The notes beneath the pieces are model-generated. The model did not search any database and was not told the DNA's origin. It saw nothing but the letters and a program-made list of their open reading frames with translations. From assembly GCF_040790665.1 (NCBI RefSeq), contig NZ_CP160849.1, forward strand, positions 2,815,501-2,879,500: 64,000 nucleotides of DNA. Direction: 5' to 3'. The stretch is from Sulfitobacter pontiacus (GTDB lineage Bacteria > Pseudomonadota > Alphaproteobacteria > Rhodobacterales > Rhodobacteraceae). The stretch's first letter is position 1, and the number at the start of each line of letters is the position of its first letter. This document shows positions 37,796 through 46,831 of the stretch, piece after piece. A program made the position numbers and the translations under genes.

Positions 37796-38986
37796 ATGAA
37801 AAAGATGCTTATGGCCACAACGGCTGCAGCATTGCTGGCCACCAATGCCTATGCTGACGCGCATAGCAAGGACGTGAAGCTTGGCGTGATCTTTGGCTAC
37901 ACCGGCCCGATTGAATCGCTGACCGGCATCATGGCATCCAGCGCCGAGCTGGCCATGAAAGAAGTCACCGACAGCGGCATGCTGATGGACGGGGCAACAG
38001 TCACCCCCTCGCGCGCTGACACGGGCTGCGTCGATAACGCGCTTGCGGTATCCAGTGCGGAACGCCTGATCGCCGAAGGGATCAACGGCATCGTGGGCGC
38101 GGCCTGCTCTGGCGTGACCGGCGCGATCTTGCAAAACGCGGCGCTGCCCAACGGGATGGTGATGATCTCGCCCTCCGCCACATCCCCCGGCTTGACATCG
38201 ATGGAAGACGACGGTCTGTTCTTCCGCACCGCCCCCTCCGACGCCCGTCAGGGCGAGGTCATGGCAGAGGTGCTGATGGAAGAAGGCATCAAGGAAGTCG
38301 CGGTCACCTATACAAACAATGACTACGGCAAGGGTTTGGCCGACGCGTTCCAGCAGGCCTATGAAGCTGCGGGTGGGACAATTACCATCTCTGCCGCACA
38401 TGAAGACGGCAAGGCCGATTACTCTGCCGAGGTTGGCGCGCTGGCCTCTGCCGGTGGCGACCGTCTGGTGGTTGCGGGCTACGTCGATCAGGGTGGATCG
38501 GGCGTTGTGCGTGCAGCGATTGATTCAGGCGCGTTCGACACGTTCCACTTCCCCGACGGGATGATCGCGGCGAACCTTGAAAACAACTTCGGTTCCGAGT
38601 TGGACGGCTCCACCGGCCAGCACCCCGGCACCGATAGCCCCGGCGCTGACAAATTCACCGCGCTGGTCGACGGTGCCTTCGACACCACATCGCCCTTCGC
38701 ACCGGAAAGCTATGACGCGGCAGCTCTGCTGATGCTGGCGATGCAGGCCGCAGGGTCTTCCGATCCGCAGGTCTATAAGGATCAGGTCATGTCGGTTGCG
38801 AATGCCCCCGGCGAAAAGATCTATCCGGGTGAGCTGGCCAAAGCGCTGCAAATCCTCAAGGACGGCGGCGAAGTCGATTATGAAGGCGCAACCGCGGTTG
38901 AACTGATCGGCCCCGGTGAATCCGCTGGCAGCTACCGTCAGATCAAGATCGAAGACGGCAAGATCACGACGGTTCAATACCGCTAA
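37796..38986 (+). CDS. Branched-chain amino-acid-type ABC transporter binding protein
   Basis: A 396-aa periplasmic protein. ATG at 37796 starts the signal peptide [32 protein letters not shown] precedes it. The mature part has VKLGVIFGYTGPIESLTGIM, VGAACSGVTGAILQNAA and ISPSATSPGLTS, the LivK/LivJ (Peripla_BP_6) pattern. It heads the livG-F-H-M operon and sets its specificity. LivK-type systems also carry amides, urea or aromatic acids, so the ligand is open. Confidence 0.9.
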   Translation: MKKMLMATTAAALLATNAYADAHSKDVKLGVIFGYTGPIESLTGIMASSAELAMKEVTDSGMLMDGATVTPSRADTGCVDNALAVSSAERLIAEGINGIVGAACSGVTGAILQNAALPNGMVMISPSATSPGLTSMEDDGLFFRTAPSDARQGEVMAEVLMEEGIKEVAVTYTNNDYGKGLADAFQQAYEAAGGTITISAAHEDGKADYSAEVGALASAGGDRLVVAGYVDQGGSGVVRAAIDSGAFDTFHFPDGMIAANLENNFGSELDGSTGQHPGTDSPGADKFTALVDGAFDTTSPFAPESYDAAALLMLAMQAAGSSDPQVYKDQVMSVANAPGEKIYPGELAKALQILKDGGEVDYEGATAVELIGPGESAGSYRQIKIEDGKITTVQYR

Positions 38987-39005
38987 CATCACATGACGTG
39001 ACAGA

Positions 39006-39039
39006 AAACAGCCCGGTGCATTGCGACCGGGCTGTTTTT
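39006..39039 (+). terminator. Terminator/attenuator after the binding-protein gene
   Basis: AAACAGCCCGGT and ACCGGGCTGTTT form a perfect 12-bp stem with TTTTT, only 38 bases before livG. Partial read-through would give more binding protein than membrane parts. Confidence 0.8.
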
Positions 39040-39076
39040 GCAACGGGGCTTCGGCACCGCACGGGGAGACTACAAA

Positions 39077-39856
39077 ATGATCGTCGTAGACGACATCCAT
39101 AAACATTTCGGCGGGTTCCACGCCGTGGACGGGGCCAATCTGACCATTGGCAAAGGCACGATCACCGGTTTGATCGGCCCGAACGGTGCTGGCAAAACGA
39201 CGCTGTTCAACGTGATCGCGGGGGTGTTGAAACCGACCTCGGGGCGCGTGACGATGGACGGCGAGGATATCACCGGCCTGCCCCCCCATACGCTGTTTCA
39301 CAAAGGGCTGCTGCGGACCTTCCAGATCGCGCATGAATTTTCGTCGATGACCTGCCGCGAGAACCTGATGATGGTGCCCGGCGATCAGGCGGGCGAGACG
39401 CTATGGAACACGTGGTTCGGGCGCAAGCGCATCGCCGATCAGGAACGCGCCTTGCGCGCCAAAGCCGACGAAGTGCTTGAGTTTCTGACGGTGGAACATC
39501 TGGCCGAGCAGAAAGCGGGTCAGATCTCCGGCGGTCAGAAAAAGCTGCTGGAACTGGGGCGCACCATGATGGTCGACGCCAAGATCGTGTTCCTTGACGA
39601 GGTCGGGGCCGGTGTGAACCGCACGCTGCTCAATACCATCGGTGACGCGATCATCCGTCTGAACAAGGAACGCGGCTATACCTTTGTTGTGATCGAACAC
39701 GACATGGATTTCATCGGCCGTCTGTGTGATCCGGTGATCTGTATGGCCGAGGGCAAGGTTCTCGCTCAAGGCACCCTGCCCGAGATCAAGGCCAACGAAC
39801 AGGTGATCGAAGCCTATCTGGGCACCGGGCTCAAGAACAAGGCCGTGTCTGCATGA
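39077..39856 (+). CDS. livG: ABC transporter ATP-binding protein, LivG type
   Basis: A 259-aa ATPase: Walker A GLIGPNGAGKTTLFNVIAG, Q-loop FQIAHEFSSMTCRENLM, signature ISGGQKKLLELGRTMM, switch VIEHDM. Walker B reads IVFLDEVGAGVN with Val in place of the usual Pro after DE, a mild oddity. ATG at 39077 follows GGGGAGA; the frame reaches back to 39038 over the terminator and is not used. It overlaps the next gene by four bases. Confidence 0.93.
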   Translation: MIVVDDIHKHFGGFHAVDGANLTIGKGTITGLIGPNGAGKTTLFNVIAGVLKPTSGRVTMDGEDITGLPPHTLFHKGLLRTFQIAHEFSSMTCRENLMMVPGDQAGETLWNTWFGRKRIADQERALRAKADEVLEFLTVEHLAEQKAGQISGGQKKLLELGRTMMVDAKIVFLDEVGAGVNRTLLNTIGDAIIRLNKERGYTFVVIEHDMDFIGRLCDPVICMAEGKVLAQGTLPEIKANEQVIEAYLGTGLKNKAVSA

Positions 39857-40419
39857 GACGGATGGCCACCGCATTGACGCTCTGCGCGGGATTTGCCCTG
39901 CCGCAGGCCGCTGCGGCCTGTGCGCAGCTGTCGGCGCAGGTCTGGATGTGCGATCGGGGCACCCCGTGGGAAGAAGCAACCTGGGACACGGTCGGCGACG
40001 GCTCTACCCGCTATCTGGGCGAGGTGATCCTGAACTTCACCGAAGAATGGCCCGGGTACGACATCGCCGACGGCACCTCGACGCTGGAAGAGCAATACGA
40101 GACCTATAGCGCCTGGATCGCGGCGGATGGCGGCCCTGCCCCGGACGTGCTGAAGGTCGACCGGATCGACACCCCGATGGGCACGACCCTGCGGCACATG
40201 CAATATGACGAGATCGAAGGCGACCGCACCATGAGCGCGGTCATGTTGTCGGATGTCGGATCAGCGCGGATTATGCTGTATCTCGATACCACCGACACAA
40301 TGCCTTTGGATGAAATGGACAAGATGTCCTTTGAGGTGGCCATGATGCTGCGCGACACATGTGCGGATGAGATATCCTGCGCCGCGCCCATCCCCGCGGC
40401 AGCCCTGGACACCGAATGA
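39853..40419 (+). CDS. Small secreted protein inside the liv operon (first)
   Basis: A 188-aa protein with a signal peptide (MATALTLCAGFALPQAAA) and a mature part with paired cysteines (CAQLSAQVWMC; DTCADEISC) that may form disulfides. It is acidic and not recognised as a known family. It overlaps livG (ATGA) at the front and livF (ATGA) at the back, so it is firmly part of the transporter operon and probably works in the periplasm. Confidence 0.8.
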   Translation: MRRMATALTLCAGFALPQAAAACAQLSAQVWMCDRGTPWEEATWDTVGDGSTRYLGEVILNFTEEWPGYDIADGTSTLEEQYETYSAWIAADGGPAPDVLKVDRIDTPMGTTLRHMQYDEIEGDRTMSAVMLSDVGSARIMLYLDTTDTMPLDEMDKMSFEVAMMLRDTCADEISCAAPIPAAALDTE

Positions 40420-41252
40420 AAGAGACTGACATGAGCAACCCATACGGCGACCGGGGCAATAAGGACCTGTCGATCGCGAACCCCAAAGGGCAAGGCACCG
40501 CGCAGCCGGTCAAAGGGGGCGGCAAAAGCCACCCCGCGCCGGCGGGCCCCTTCCTGATCGGCGACACGATGACGGGCGGCTATGGCAAGGGCCCCGATAT
40601 CCTGCACGGCTGCACCATCGCCGTCGAAAAGGGTGAGATCGCCGTCATCGTCGGTCCCAATGGCGCGGGTAAATCCACGGCGATGAAGGCGGTCTTTGGC
40701 ATGCTCGACGTGCGGCAGGGCCATGTGCGGCTGGACGGCGAAGACATCACCTCGCTGTCGCCGCAAGACCGTGTGGCCAAAGGCATGGGGTTCGTGCCGC
40801 AGACCTCGAACATCTTTACCTCGATGACGGTGGAAGAAAACCTCGAGATGGGGGCGTTCATCCGCCGCGATGATTTCCGTGATACGATGGCGCAGGTCTA
40901 TGACCTTTTTCCGATCCTCAAGGAAAAGCGCTATCAGGCCGCGGGCGAGCTGTCGGGCGGGCAACGCCAGCAGGTCGCTGTGGGCCGCGCGTTGATGACG
41001 CAGCCGAAGGTGCTGATGCTGGACGAACCCACCGCTGGCGTATCCCCCATCGTGATGGACGAACTGTTCGACCGCATCATCGAGGTCGCGCGGACTGGTA
41101 TCCCGATCCTGATGGTGGAACAGAACGCCCGCCAAGCGCTGGAGATTGCGGATAAGGGCTATGTTCTGGTGCAAGGGGCCAATGCCTTTACCGGCACGGG
41201 CAAAGAGCTTTTGGAAGACCCCGAAGTTCGCAAATCCTTTCTGGGGGGTTAA
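40416..41252 (+). CDS. livF: ABC transporter ATP-binding protein, LivF type
   Basis: A 278-aa ATPase: Walker A VIVGPNGAGKSTAMKAVFG, signature LSGGQRQQVAVGRALM, Walker B VLMLDEPTAGVSP, switch LMVEQNARQAL. It has an unusual N-terminal extension of about 45 polar residues (NPYGDRGNKDLSIANPKGQG and on) before the ATPase domain; LivF proteins normally lack it. ATG at 40416 overlaps the preceding gene; 40431 is an alternative. Confidence 0.92.
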   Translation: MKETDMSNPYGDRGNKDLSIANPKGQGTAQPVKGGGKSHPAPAGPFLIGDTMTGGYGKGPDILHGCTIAVEKGEIAVIVGPNGAGKSTAMKAVFGMLDVRQGHVRLDGEDITSLSPQDRVAKGMGFVPQTSNIFTSMTVEENLEMGAFIRRDDFRDTMAQVYDLFPILKEKRYQAAGELSGGQRQQVAVGRALMTQPKVLMLDEPTAGVSPIVMDELFDRIIEVARTGIPILMVEQNARQALEIADKGYVLVQGANAFTGTGKELLEDPEVRKSFLGG

Positions 41253-41255
41253 GCG

Positions 41256-41702
41256 ATGCGATGGACCCTTCCGATGGCCCTATTGGCAACCACGGCGCCA
41301 GCCTTGGCGCAAGACAGCGTTGCCACGACCGCAGCAACAGCCCCGACCGCCGCAGCCGCTACGGCCCCCGCAGAGCCGTTCCAGCAGACGATTGCGATCG
41401 CCTGCCGCTTTACTTGGGAATGTGTGGAGAACGAACCCTGCACCGAGACAGAGTTCACCCCCGACATCACCGGCAACGCAGGCGGAGCCTCTGCCGATGC
41501 GCTGACGGTTCAATCACAAATGGTCAGCGACGCCGAAACCGTCGACATGACTGGCACGAAACAGGTCAAGGCGCTGTCCCTGACGGGGGGTGGGTTTGAT
41601 GCTCGCCACCTGCTGAGCATCGCCGCCGACGGGGCCTCCCGTTATACCGTGCATTACGCTGATGGGCCGATTGTCATCAGCTATCTAGGGACATGCAAAT
41701 AA
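41256..41702 (+). CDS. Small secreted protein inside the liv operon (second)
   Basis: A 148-aa protein with a signal peptide (MRWTLPMALLATTAPALA), an Ala/Thr/Pro linker and a cysteine-containing core (IACRFTWECVENEPCTETEF; final YLGTCK). No family is recognised. It lies three bases after livF and its stop overlaps the start of livH (TAATG), so it is translated with the transporter. Like the first small protein it should act in the periplasm. Confidence 0.78.
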   Translation: MRWTLPMALLATTAPALAQDSVATTAATAPTAAAATAPAEPFQQTIAIACRFTWECVENEPCTETEFTPDITGNAGGASADALTVQSQMVSDAETVDMTGTKQVKALSLTGGGFDARHLLSIAADGASRYTVHYADGPIVISYLGTCK

Positions 41703-42712
41703 TGGATTTACTCAACGCTTTCATCGCCTTGGCCAACTATGTGCTGGTTCCGGGCATCGCCTATGGGTCGCAACTGGCGCTTGGTGCGCTTGGGGTGACC
41801 CTGGTCTATGGGATCTTGCGGTTCTCGAACTTTGCCCATGGCGACACAATGGCGCTTGGCGCGATGTCCGCCGTGCTGATCACCTGGGGTTTCCAGTCGC
41901 TAGGGCTGAGCCTGGGGGTCCTGCCGACTGCCCTGCTGGCGCTGCCATTCGCGATCATCATCACCATCGGGTTGCTGCTTGGCACGGACAAGCTTGTCTA
42001 TAGTTTCTACCGCGAAAAGAAGGCCAAGCCGGTGATCTTTGTCATCGTCTCGCTGGGGGTGACATTCGTCTACAACGGCATCACCCGCTTTATCATCGGC
42101 GCAGAGGATCAACGGTTTCTGGATGGTGAACGCTTCATCATCTCGGCCCGCGACTTCAAAGAGATGACGGGGCTTGAGGAAGGTCTGGCGATCAAAACGA
42201 CCCAAGGGCTGACCGTGGTGACGGCTGTCATCGTGGTTGCCGCATTGTTCTGGTTCCTGAACAAGACACGCTCGGGCAAATCCATGCGCGCCTACTCTGA
42301 CAACGAGGATCTGGCGCTGCTGTCGGGCATTAACCCTGAACGCGTGGTCATGATCACCTGGATCATTGTGGCCTGTCTGGCGACCACCGCCGGCGTGCTG
42401 TACGGCTTGGACAAGTCCTTTAAACCCTTCACCTATTTCCAACTGCTGCTGCCGATCTTTGCCGCCGCGATCGTGGGCGGTCTTGGCAGCCCGATCGGGG
42501 CCATCGCGGGGGGCTTTGTTATCGCATTCTCCGAGGTGACGATCACCTATGCGTGGAAAAAGGTCTTTGGCTACCTCGCACCCGAGGGGATGGCCCCCGA
42601 CGGCTTGGTGCAGCTTTTGTCCACCGACTATAAATTCGCCGTCAGCTTCGTGATCTTGTTGATCGTGCTGCTGTTCAAACCCACAGGTCTGTTCAAGGGG
42701 CAATCGGTATGA
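41702..42712 (+). CDS. livH: ABC transporter permease, LivH type
   Basis: A 336-aa membrane protein with eight or so helices: LVPGIAYGSQLALGALGVTL, LRFSNFAHGDTMALGA, SDNEDLALLSGINPERVVMI and AAAIVGGLGSPIGAIAGGFV, all typical of LivH. ATG at 41702 (MDLLNAFIAL) overlaps the previous stop; an in-frame ATG three codons earlier is less likely. It overlaps livM by four bases. Confidence 0.93.
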   Translation: MDLLNAFIALANYVLVPGIAYGSQLALGALGVTLVYGILRFSNFAHGDTMALGAMSAVLITWGFQSLGLSLGVLPTALLALPFAIIITIGLLLGTDKLVYSFYREKKAKPVIFVIVSLGVTFVYNGITRFIIGAEDQRFLDGERFIISARDFKEMTGLEEGLAIKTTQGLTVVTAVIVVAALFWFLNKTRSGKSMRAYSDNEDLALLSGINPERVVMITWIIVACLATTAGVLYGLDKSFKPFTYFQLLLPIFAAAIVGGLGSPIGAIAGGFVIAFSEVTITYAWKKVFGYLAPEGMAPDGLVQLLSTDYKFAVSFVILLIVLLFKPTGLFKGQSV

Positions 42713-44013
42713 ACGAGACACTGAAAAACACCGCTCTTTTCGCCATTGTCGCGCTGCTGATCGTACTGACCGGGCTTGCGCAAAGCTGGAACGCGGCGCT
42801 GCTGATCATCGCGATGGGGCTGATCTCCAGCATCATGGCACTTGGCGTGAACCTGCAATGGGGCTTTGCGGGGCTGTTCAACGTGGGCATCATGGGGTTT
42901 GTCGCCCTTGGCGGTCTGGCCGCTGTGCTGATCGGCATGCCCCCCACGCAAGGCGCATGGTCCGCGGGGGGCTGGGGAATCCTCACCGCCCTGCTGATGG
43001 GGGCCGCGACGATCATTCTGGCGGTTCAGGTGATGAAACGCATGGCCAAGGGATGGCTGCGCACGCTGGTTGTTCTGGTGGTGCTGGTGGCAGGGTTCTT
43101 TATCTTCCGCGCCCTGCTCGACCCGTCTGTAAGCGCGGTCGAGGCCGTGAACCCCGCGACCACCGGCTATCTTGGCGGGCTTGGCCTGCCGGTGATCATC
43201 GCCTGGCCCGTGGGCGGGCTGTTTGCAGCCGGAGCGGCCTGGCTGATCGGGAAAACCGCGCTTGGGCTGCGGTCGGATTACCTAGCGATCGCGACCCTGG
43301 GCATCGCCGAGATCATCATCGCCGTGCTCAAGAACGAAGACTGGCTGTCGCGGGGCGTCAAGAACGTCATTGGCATCCCGCGTCCCGTCCCCTATGAGAT
43401 CGACCTGCAAAATAACGCGGGCTTTGTCGAACAGGCGGCCGGCTTCGGACTGAACCCGGTAGAGGCATCGACGCTTTGGGTGAAATTCCTGTATGTGTGT
43501 CTGTTCGCCGTGGTGCTCTTGGTGCTGATGTGGCTAAGCCAGCGGGCGCTGAATTCGCCCTGGGGCCGCATGCTGCGCGCGATCCGCGACAACGAGGTCG
43601 CGGCCGAAGCCATGGGCAAGGACGTGACCGCACGGCATTTACAGGTGTTCATCCTCGGCTCTGCCATCTGCGGGATTGCCGGCGCGATGATGACCACGCT
43701 GGACAGCCAGTTGACGCCCGGATCCTACCAGCCGCTGCGCTTCACCTTCCTGATCTGGGTCATGGTGATCGTTGGCGGGTCCGGCAACAATCTGGGGGCC
43801 GTGCTGGGGGGCTTTTTGATGTGGTACCTTTGGGTGATGGTTGAACCCATGGGGCTGTGGCTGATGCAATTGGTCACCGCAGGCATGTCCGACGGCTATT
43901 GGCTGAAAGACCACCTGATCGAATCCGCGGCCCATATGCGGTTGATGACGATGGGGGCGGTCTTGCTGCTGGTATTGCGGTTCAGCCCGCGCGGGTTGAT
44001 CCCCGAGAAGTAA
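42709..44013 (+). CDS. livM: ABC transporter permease, LivM type
   Basis: A 434-aa membrane protein containing LQWGFAGLFNVGIMGFVALG, RSDYLAIATLGIAEIIIAVL, RAIRDNEVAAEAMGKDVTAR and VIVGGSGNNLGAVLGGFLMW, the LivM pattern. It is longer than usual because of an extra hydrophobic segment between about residues 95 and 180. It is the last gene of the operon. Confidence 0.93.
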   Translation: MNETLKNTALFAIVALLIVLTGLAQSWNAALLIIAMGLISSIMALGVNLQWGFAGLFNVGIMGFVALGGLAAVLIGMPPTQGAWSAGGWGILTALLMGAATIILAVQVMKRMAKGWLRTLVVLVVLVAGFFIFRALLDPSVSAVEAVNPATTGYLGGLGLPVIIAWPVGGLFAAGAAWLIGKTALGLRSDYLAIATLGIAEIIIAVLKNEDWLSRGVKNVIGIPRPVPYEIDLQNNAGFVEQAAGFGLNPVEASTLWVKFLYVCLFAVVLLVLMWLSQRALNSPWGRMLRAIRDNEVAAEAMGKDVTARHLQVFILGSAICGIAGAMMTTLDSQLTPGSYQPLRFTFLIWVMVIVGGSGNNLGAVLGGFLMWYLWVMVEPMGLWLMQLVTAGMSDGYWLKDHLIESAAHMRLMTMGAVLLLVLRFSPRGLIPEK

Positions 44014-44020
44014 AAGAAAA

Positions 44021-44046
44021 GGCCTTATCCCTTGCGGGATAAGGCC
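44021..44046 (-). terminator. Terminator of the HerA-like gene
   Basis: GGCCTTATCCC and GGGATAAGGCC form a perfect 11-bp stem with a 4-base loop. The T-run (TTTTCTTTT) is on the reverse strand, so it ends the reverse-strand gene 44085-45635; on the forward strand it may still slow livM transcription. Confidence 0.82.
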
Positions 44047-44077
44047 AGCCTTCGGCGAGGATTTATTGCCATTTGGA
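44047..44077 (-). repeat. 31-bp repeat, copy 2 (behind the HerA-like gene)
   Basis: On the reverse strand: TCCAAATGG, CAAT, AAATCCTCGCCGAAGGCT, starting seven bases after the stop of the HerA-like gene and running up to its terminator. Copy 1 is at 13891-13921 behind proB in the same orientation relative to its gene. Confidence 0.7.
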
Positions 44078-44084
44078 AGCGCGT

Positions 44085-45635
44085 TCAGCGTCCTTTGAAC
44101 AACCCGCCCAAGATTCCGCGCACGATGCGCCGGCCGGTTGTGCCTTTCAACTCCTTGATCACCACACTCGCGATGGCACCGCCAAAGCTGTCGTCGCTTT
44201 TGGTCGTGCGTTTCGAGGTCGAGCGCGTGACCCGTTTGCCCGCATAGCGCCGCGCTGCATTGAATTCGCGCAAGGCGGGGGATGTGTCTTCGGCCTCGGC
44301 TTGTTCCTCGGCCTGTGCTGCCTCTTTCGCGGCGTCTTCGGCGCGTTTGGCCAGCATTTCGAACGCGGAGGCGCGATCAAGGCGGGTGTCGTATTTCCCC
44401 GCCATCGGGCTTTGCGCCATCAGGGCGGCGCGGGTGGCCGGATCGATCGGACCAAGCTGCGAGGATGGGGGTCGGATCAGGGTGCGTTCCACGATGCCGG
44501 GGATCCCTTTTTTCTGCAGCATGGAGGTCACCGCCTCGCCCACGCCCACATCGCGGATCGCGTCTTCGGTCTCAAAACGCGGGTTCTCGCGGTAGGTTTC
44601 GGCGGCAAGGCGCAGCGCCTTGCGATCACGCGCGGTGAAGGCGCGCAAGGCGTGCTGGATGCGGTTGCCCAATTGGCCAAGGATATCTTCGGGCACGTCT
44701 GCGGGGTTCTGTGTGATGAAATACACGCCCACGCCCTTGGAGCGGATCAGCCGCGCCACCTGTTCAACCTTGTCGACCAGCGCTTTGGGGGCGTCGTCAA
44801 ACAGCAGATGCGCCTCGTCGAAGAAGAACACCAGTTTGGGTTTATCGGGGTCGCCGACCTCGGGCAGTTCCTCGAAGAGTTCTGACAGCAACCACAGCAG
44901 GAAGGTCGCGTAGAGCTTGGGCGACTGCATCAGTTGGTCGGCCGCGAGGATATTGATAAAACCGCGCCCGTCCGTGTCTGTGCGCATCAGGTCGGTGAGC
45001 GCCAGCGCAGGTTCTCCGAAGAGATCCGCCGCGCCTTGGTTTTCCAGCACCAGCAAGCGCCGCTGGATCGCGCCGACCGACGCCGACGACACATTGCCGT
45101 AGCGCAGTGCCAGGGTTGAAGCGTTTTCCCCGATCCAGACCAGCAGCGCCTGCAGATCCTTGAGGTCCAGCAGCGGAAGCCCGTCTTCGTCAGCGACGCG
45201 GAAGGCGATGTTAAGGATACCTTCCTGGGCCTCCGTCAGATCGAGAAGCTGCGCCAGCAGCAAGGGCCCCATTTCCGAGATTGTCGTCCGCACCGGATGC
45301 CCCTGTTTGCCGAACATATCCCAGAAGGTGACCGGAAAGGCGCTGTAGTCGAAATCGTCAAAGCCGATGGTCTGGGCGCGCTCTGAAAAAGGGGTGTGCA
45401 GCTTGTGGCTGGTAGAGCCTGCCTGCGCCAGACCTGACAGATCGCCTTTGACGTCGGACAGAAATACCGGAACCCCTGCGGCGGAAAACCCTTCGGCCAG
45501 GATTTGCAGCGTGACGGTTTTGCCTGTGCCTGTGGCCCCCGCGACCAATCCATGACGGTTGGCATAGCCGATGTTGAGAAACTGTTTCGTCGCGTAGTCT
45601 TCGCCACCGCCGCCGATGAAGATATCATTTGTCAC
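44085..45635 (-). CDS. HerA-like ATPase (DUF853/YjgR family)
   Basis: A 516-aa protein: [20 protein letters not shown], Walker [37 protein letters not shown], Walker [20 protein letters not shown] and [20 protein letters not shown]. These are FtsK/HerA-type motor ATPases; E. coli YjgR is of unknown role. GTG at 45635 is chosen because AAAAGGA precedes it and family members begin just here; a frame to 45758 is less likely. The C-terminal tail is Glu/Ala- then basic-rich. Confidence 0.9.
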   Translation of the reverse strand: MTNDIFIGGGGEDYATKQFLNIGYANRHGLVAGATGTGKTVTLQILAEGFSAAGVPVFLSDVKGDLSGLAQAGSTSHKLHTPFSERAQTIGFDDFDYSAFPVTFWDMFGKQGHPVRTTISEMGPLLLAQLLDLTEAQEGILNIAFRVADEDGLPLLDLKDLQALLVWIGENASTLALRYGNVSSASVGAIQRRLLVLENQGAADLFGEPALALTDLMRTDTDGRGFINILAADQLMQSPKLYATFLLWLLSELFEELPEVGDPDKPKLVFFFDEAHLLFDDAPKALVDKVEQVARLIRSKGVGVYFITQNPADVPEDILGQLGNRIQHALRAFTARDRKALRLAAETYRENPRFETEDAIRDVGVGEAVTSMLQKKGIPGIVERTLIRPPSSQLGPIDPATRAALMAQSPMAGKYDTRLDRASAFEMLAKRAEDAAKEAAQAEEQAEAEDTSPALREFNAARRYAGKRVTRSTSKRTTKSDDSFGGAIASVVIKELKGTTGRRIVRGILGGLFKGR

Positions 45636-45776
45636 GTATTTAATTCCTTTTGGGCCAATAACCTGCAGCCAAAGTGCAGGGCGAGCATACAAACTTAACC
45701 TTTTCACACCATAGTGATTTTGTCGCCGGTCGTGATGTCCTTTTCGTGCTGGCGGCACTTCCTCCCTGTCAGACTT

Positions 45777-45804
45777 GGCCGCGCCTTCGGGTGCGGCCCT
45801 TTTT
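45777..45804 (+). terminator. Forward intrinsic terminator in the 45.6-46.1 kb gap
   Basis: GGCCGCGCC-TTCG-GGTGCGGCC with TTTTT. No forward-strand gene lies directly upstream (45636-45776), so it may end a small RNA whose body includes CACTTCCTCCCTG, a C/U-rich stretch like the anti-Shine-Dalgarno motifs of some alphaproteobacterial sRNAs. No clear promoter for it was found. Confidence 0.6.
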
Positions 45805-45852
45805 ACATTTGAGGTCGGATTTACGCGCTTGAAACCGCTGTAATATTTTCTG

Positions 45853-45881
45853 TTGACGGTTCACGAATGCTTTCGTAACGT
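45853..45881 (+). promoter_or_regulatory. Promoter of candidate sRNA
   Basis: TTGACG (45853-45858) and TAACGT (45876-45881) with a 17-bp spacer. The spacer contains AATGCTTTCGTA, a 12-mer also found at the start of the DeoR palindrome near 845-857. Confidence 0.55.
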
Positions 45882-45887
45882 GCTTTC

Positions 45888-45953
45888 AATAAGTCGGCCA
45901 AGTCCGACGGGGAGAACGAAGAACAGGGAAAAGGACGCTTGGCGTCCTTTTTT
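45888..45953 (+). ncRNA. Candidate small RNA, about 66 nt
   Basis: Between the promoter above and a strong terminator (AAAAGGACGC-TTG-GCGTCCTTTT, 45929-45951, then TT) lies a short transcript with a first hairpin GTCGG-CCAAGT-CCGAC (45893-45908) and a purine-rich single-stranded middle (GGGGAGAACGAAGAACAGGG). There is no start codon with a reading frame of useful length. Hairpin, linker and terminator are the usual build of a trans-acting sRNA. Function unknown. Confidence 0.55.
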
Positions 45954-46108
45954 CTATTTACGGCTTCGTCTTTTACCAAAAGTTGCTCATATCCATGTTC
46001 CAATTAGGCGAAATTTTGCCTTAAATCACGACAGTTTCAGCGCTATCGTCCTGACATTCGCTTTGGCGCATGGTAGATGGCGTCGAATTTAACTGATTTG
46101 GAACGAGC

Positions 46109-46798
46109 ATGAAAAAGTATATCACACTTCTCCCTCTCTGCGCGGCGATGGCTCTGACTATGCCCGTTTCCGGTTACGCACAGACTGCAGCCACGGAAAC
46201 ACCCGCAGCAACAGACGCCCCGGAAACGGCGGAGCCGACCGCTGAAGCGGCACCCGCGACGGAAGAAAACACCACCACCGGCAGCAGCACCGACGTACAG
46301 TCGCAGCTGAGCCTTGGTGAAGATGCCGACGGGGAGCCGACCCTGGGCAAGCCCTACACCAAAGAGGTGATCGGTGCCTGGGAGATGCGCTGCATCAAGA
46401 CCGAAGAAGAGGTCGACCCCTGCCAGATGTACCAGCTGATGGATGATGGCCAAGGCGCGCCTGTCGCCGAATTCTCGTTGTTCCGCCTGCCAGCGGGCGG
46501 TAAGGCGACAGCCGGTGCCACTGTGGTTGTGCCCTTGGAAACGGCCCTGCCCTCGCAGCTGACGCTGACCGTCGATGGTGGCAAAGCGCGCCGCTATCCT
46601 TTCGCTTTCTGTAACCCCGTTGGTTGCTACGTCCGCATGGGCCTGACCGAAGCCGATGTCGCCGCGTTCAAACGCGGGAAAGAGGCCGTGATCACCATCG
46701 TGCCCGCGCTGGCGCCTGACCAGAAGGTAGAACTGTCGCTGTCGCTGGACGGGTTCACCGCAAGCTTCGACAAATCTTCGGTTGTTGAAGACCGGTAA
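46109..46798 (+). CDS. IalB-like secreted protein
   Basis: A 229-aa protein with a signal peptide (MKKYITLLPLCAAMALTMPV, cleaved near YAQ), a low-complexity Ala/Thr/Glu/Pro linker (residues about 26-70) and a domain with WEMRCIKTEEEVDPCQMYQL and YPFAFCNPVGCYVRMGLTEA, the paired-cysteine pattern of the invasion-associated locus B family. In non-pathogens the role is unknown; a periplasmic or envelope protein is expected. It ends before a strong terminator. Confidence 0.85.
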   Translation: MKKYITLLPLCAAMALTMPVSGYAQTAATETPAATDAPETAEPTAEAAPATEENTTTGSSTDVQSQLSLGEDADGEPTLGKPYTKEVIGAWEMRCIKTEEEVDPCQMYQLMDDGQGAPVAEFSLFRLPAGGKATAGATVVVPLETALPSQLTLTVDGGKARRYPFAFCNPVGCYVRMGLTEADVAAFKRGKEAVITIVPALAPDQKVELSLSLDGFTASFDKSSVVEDR

Positions 46799-46831
46799 GC
46801 AAATGTTTGGCCCTCGGGCCGTTGAGACAAC

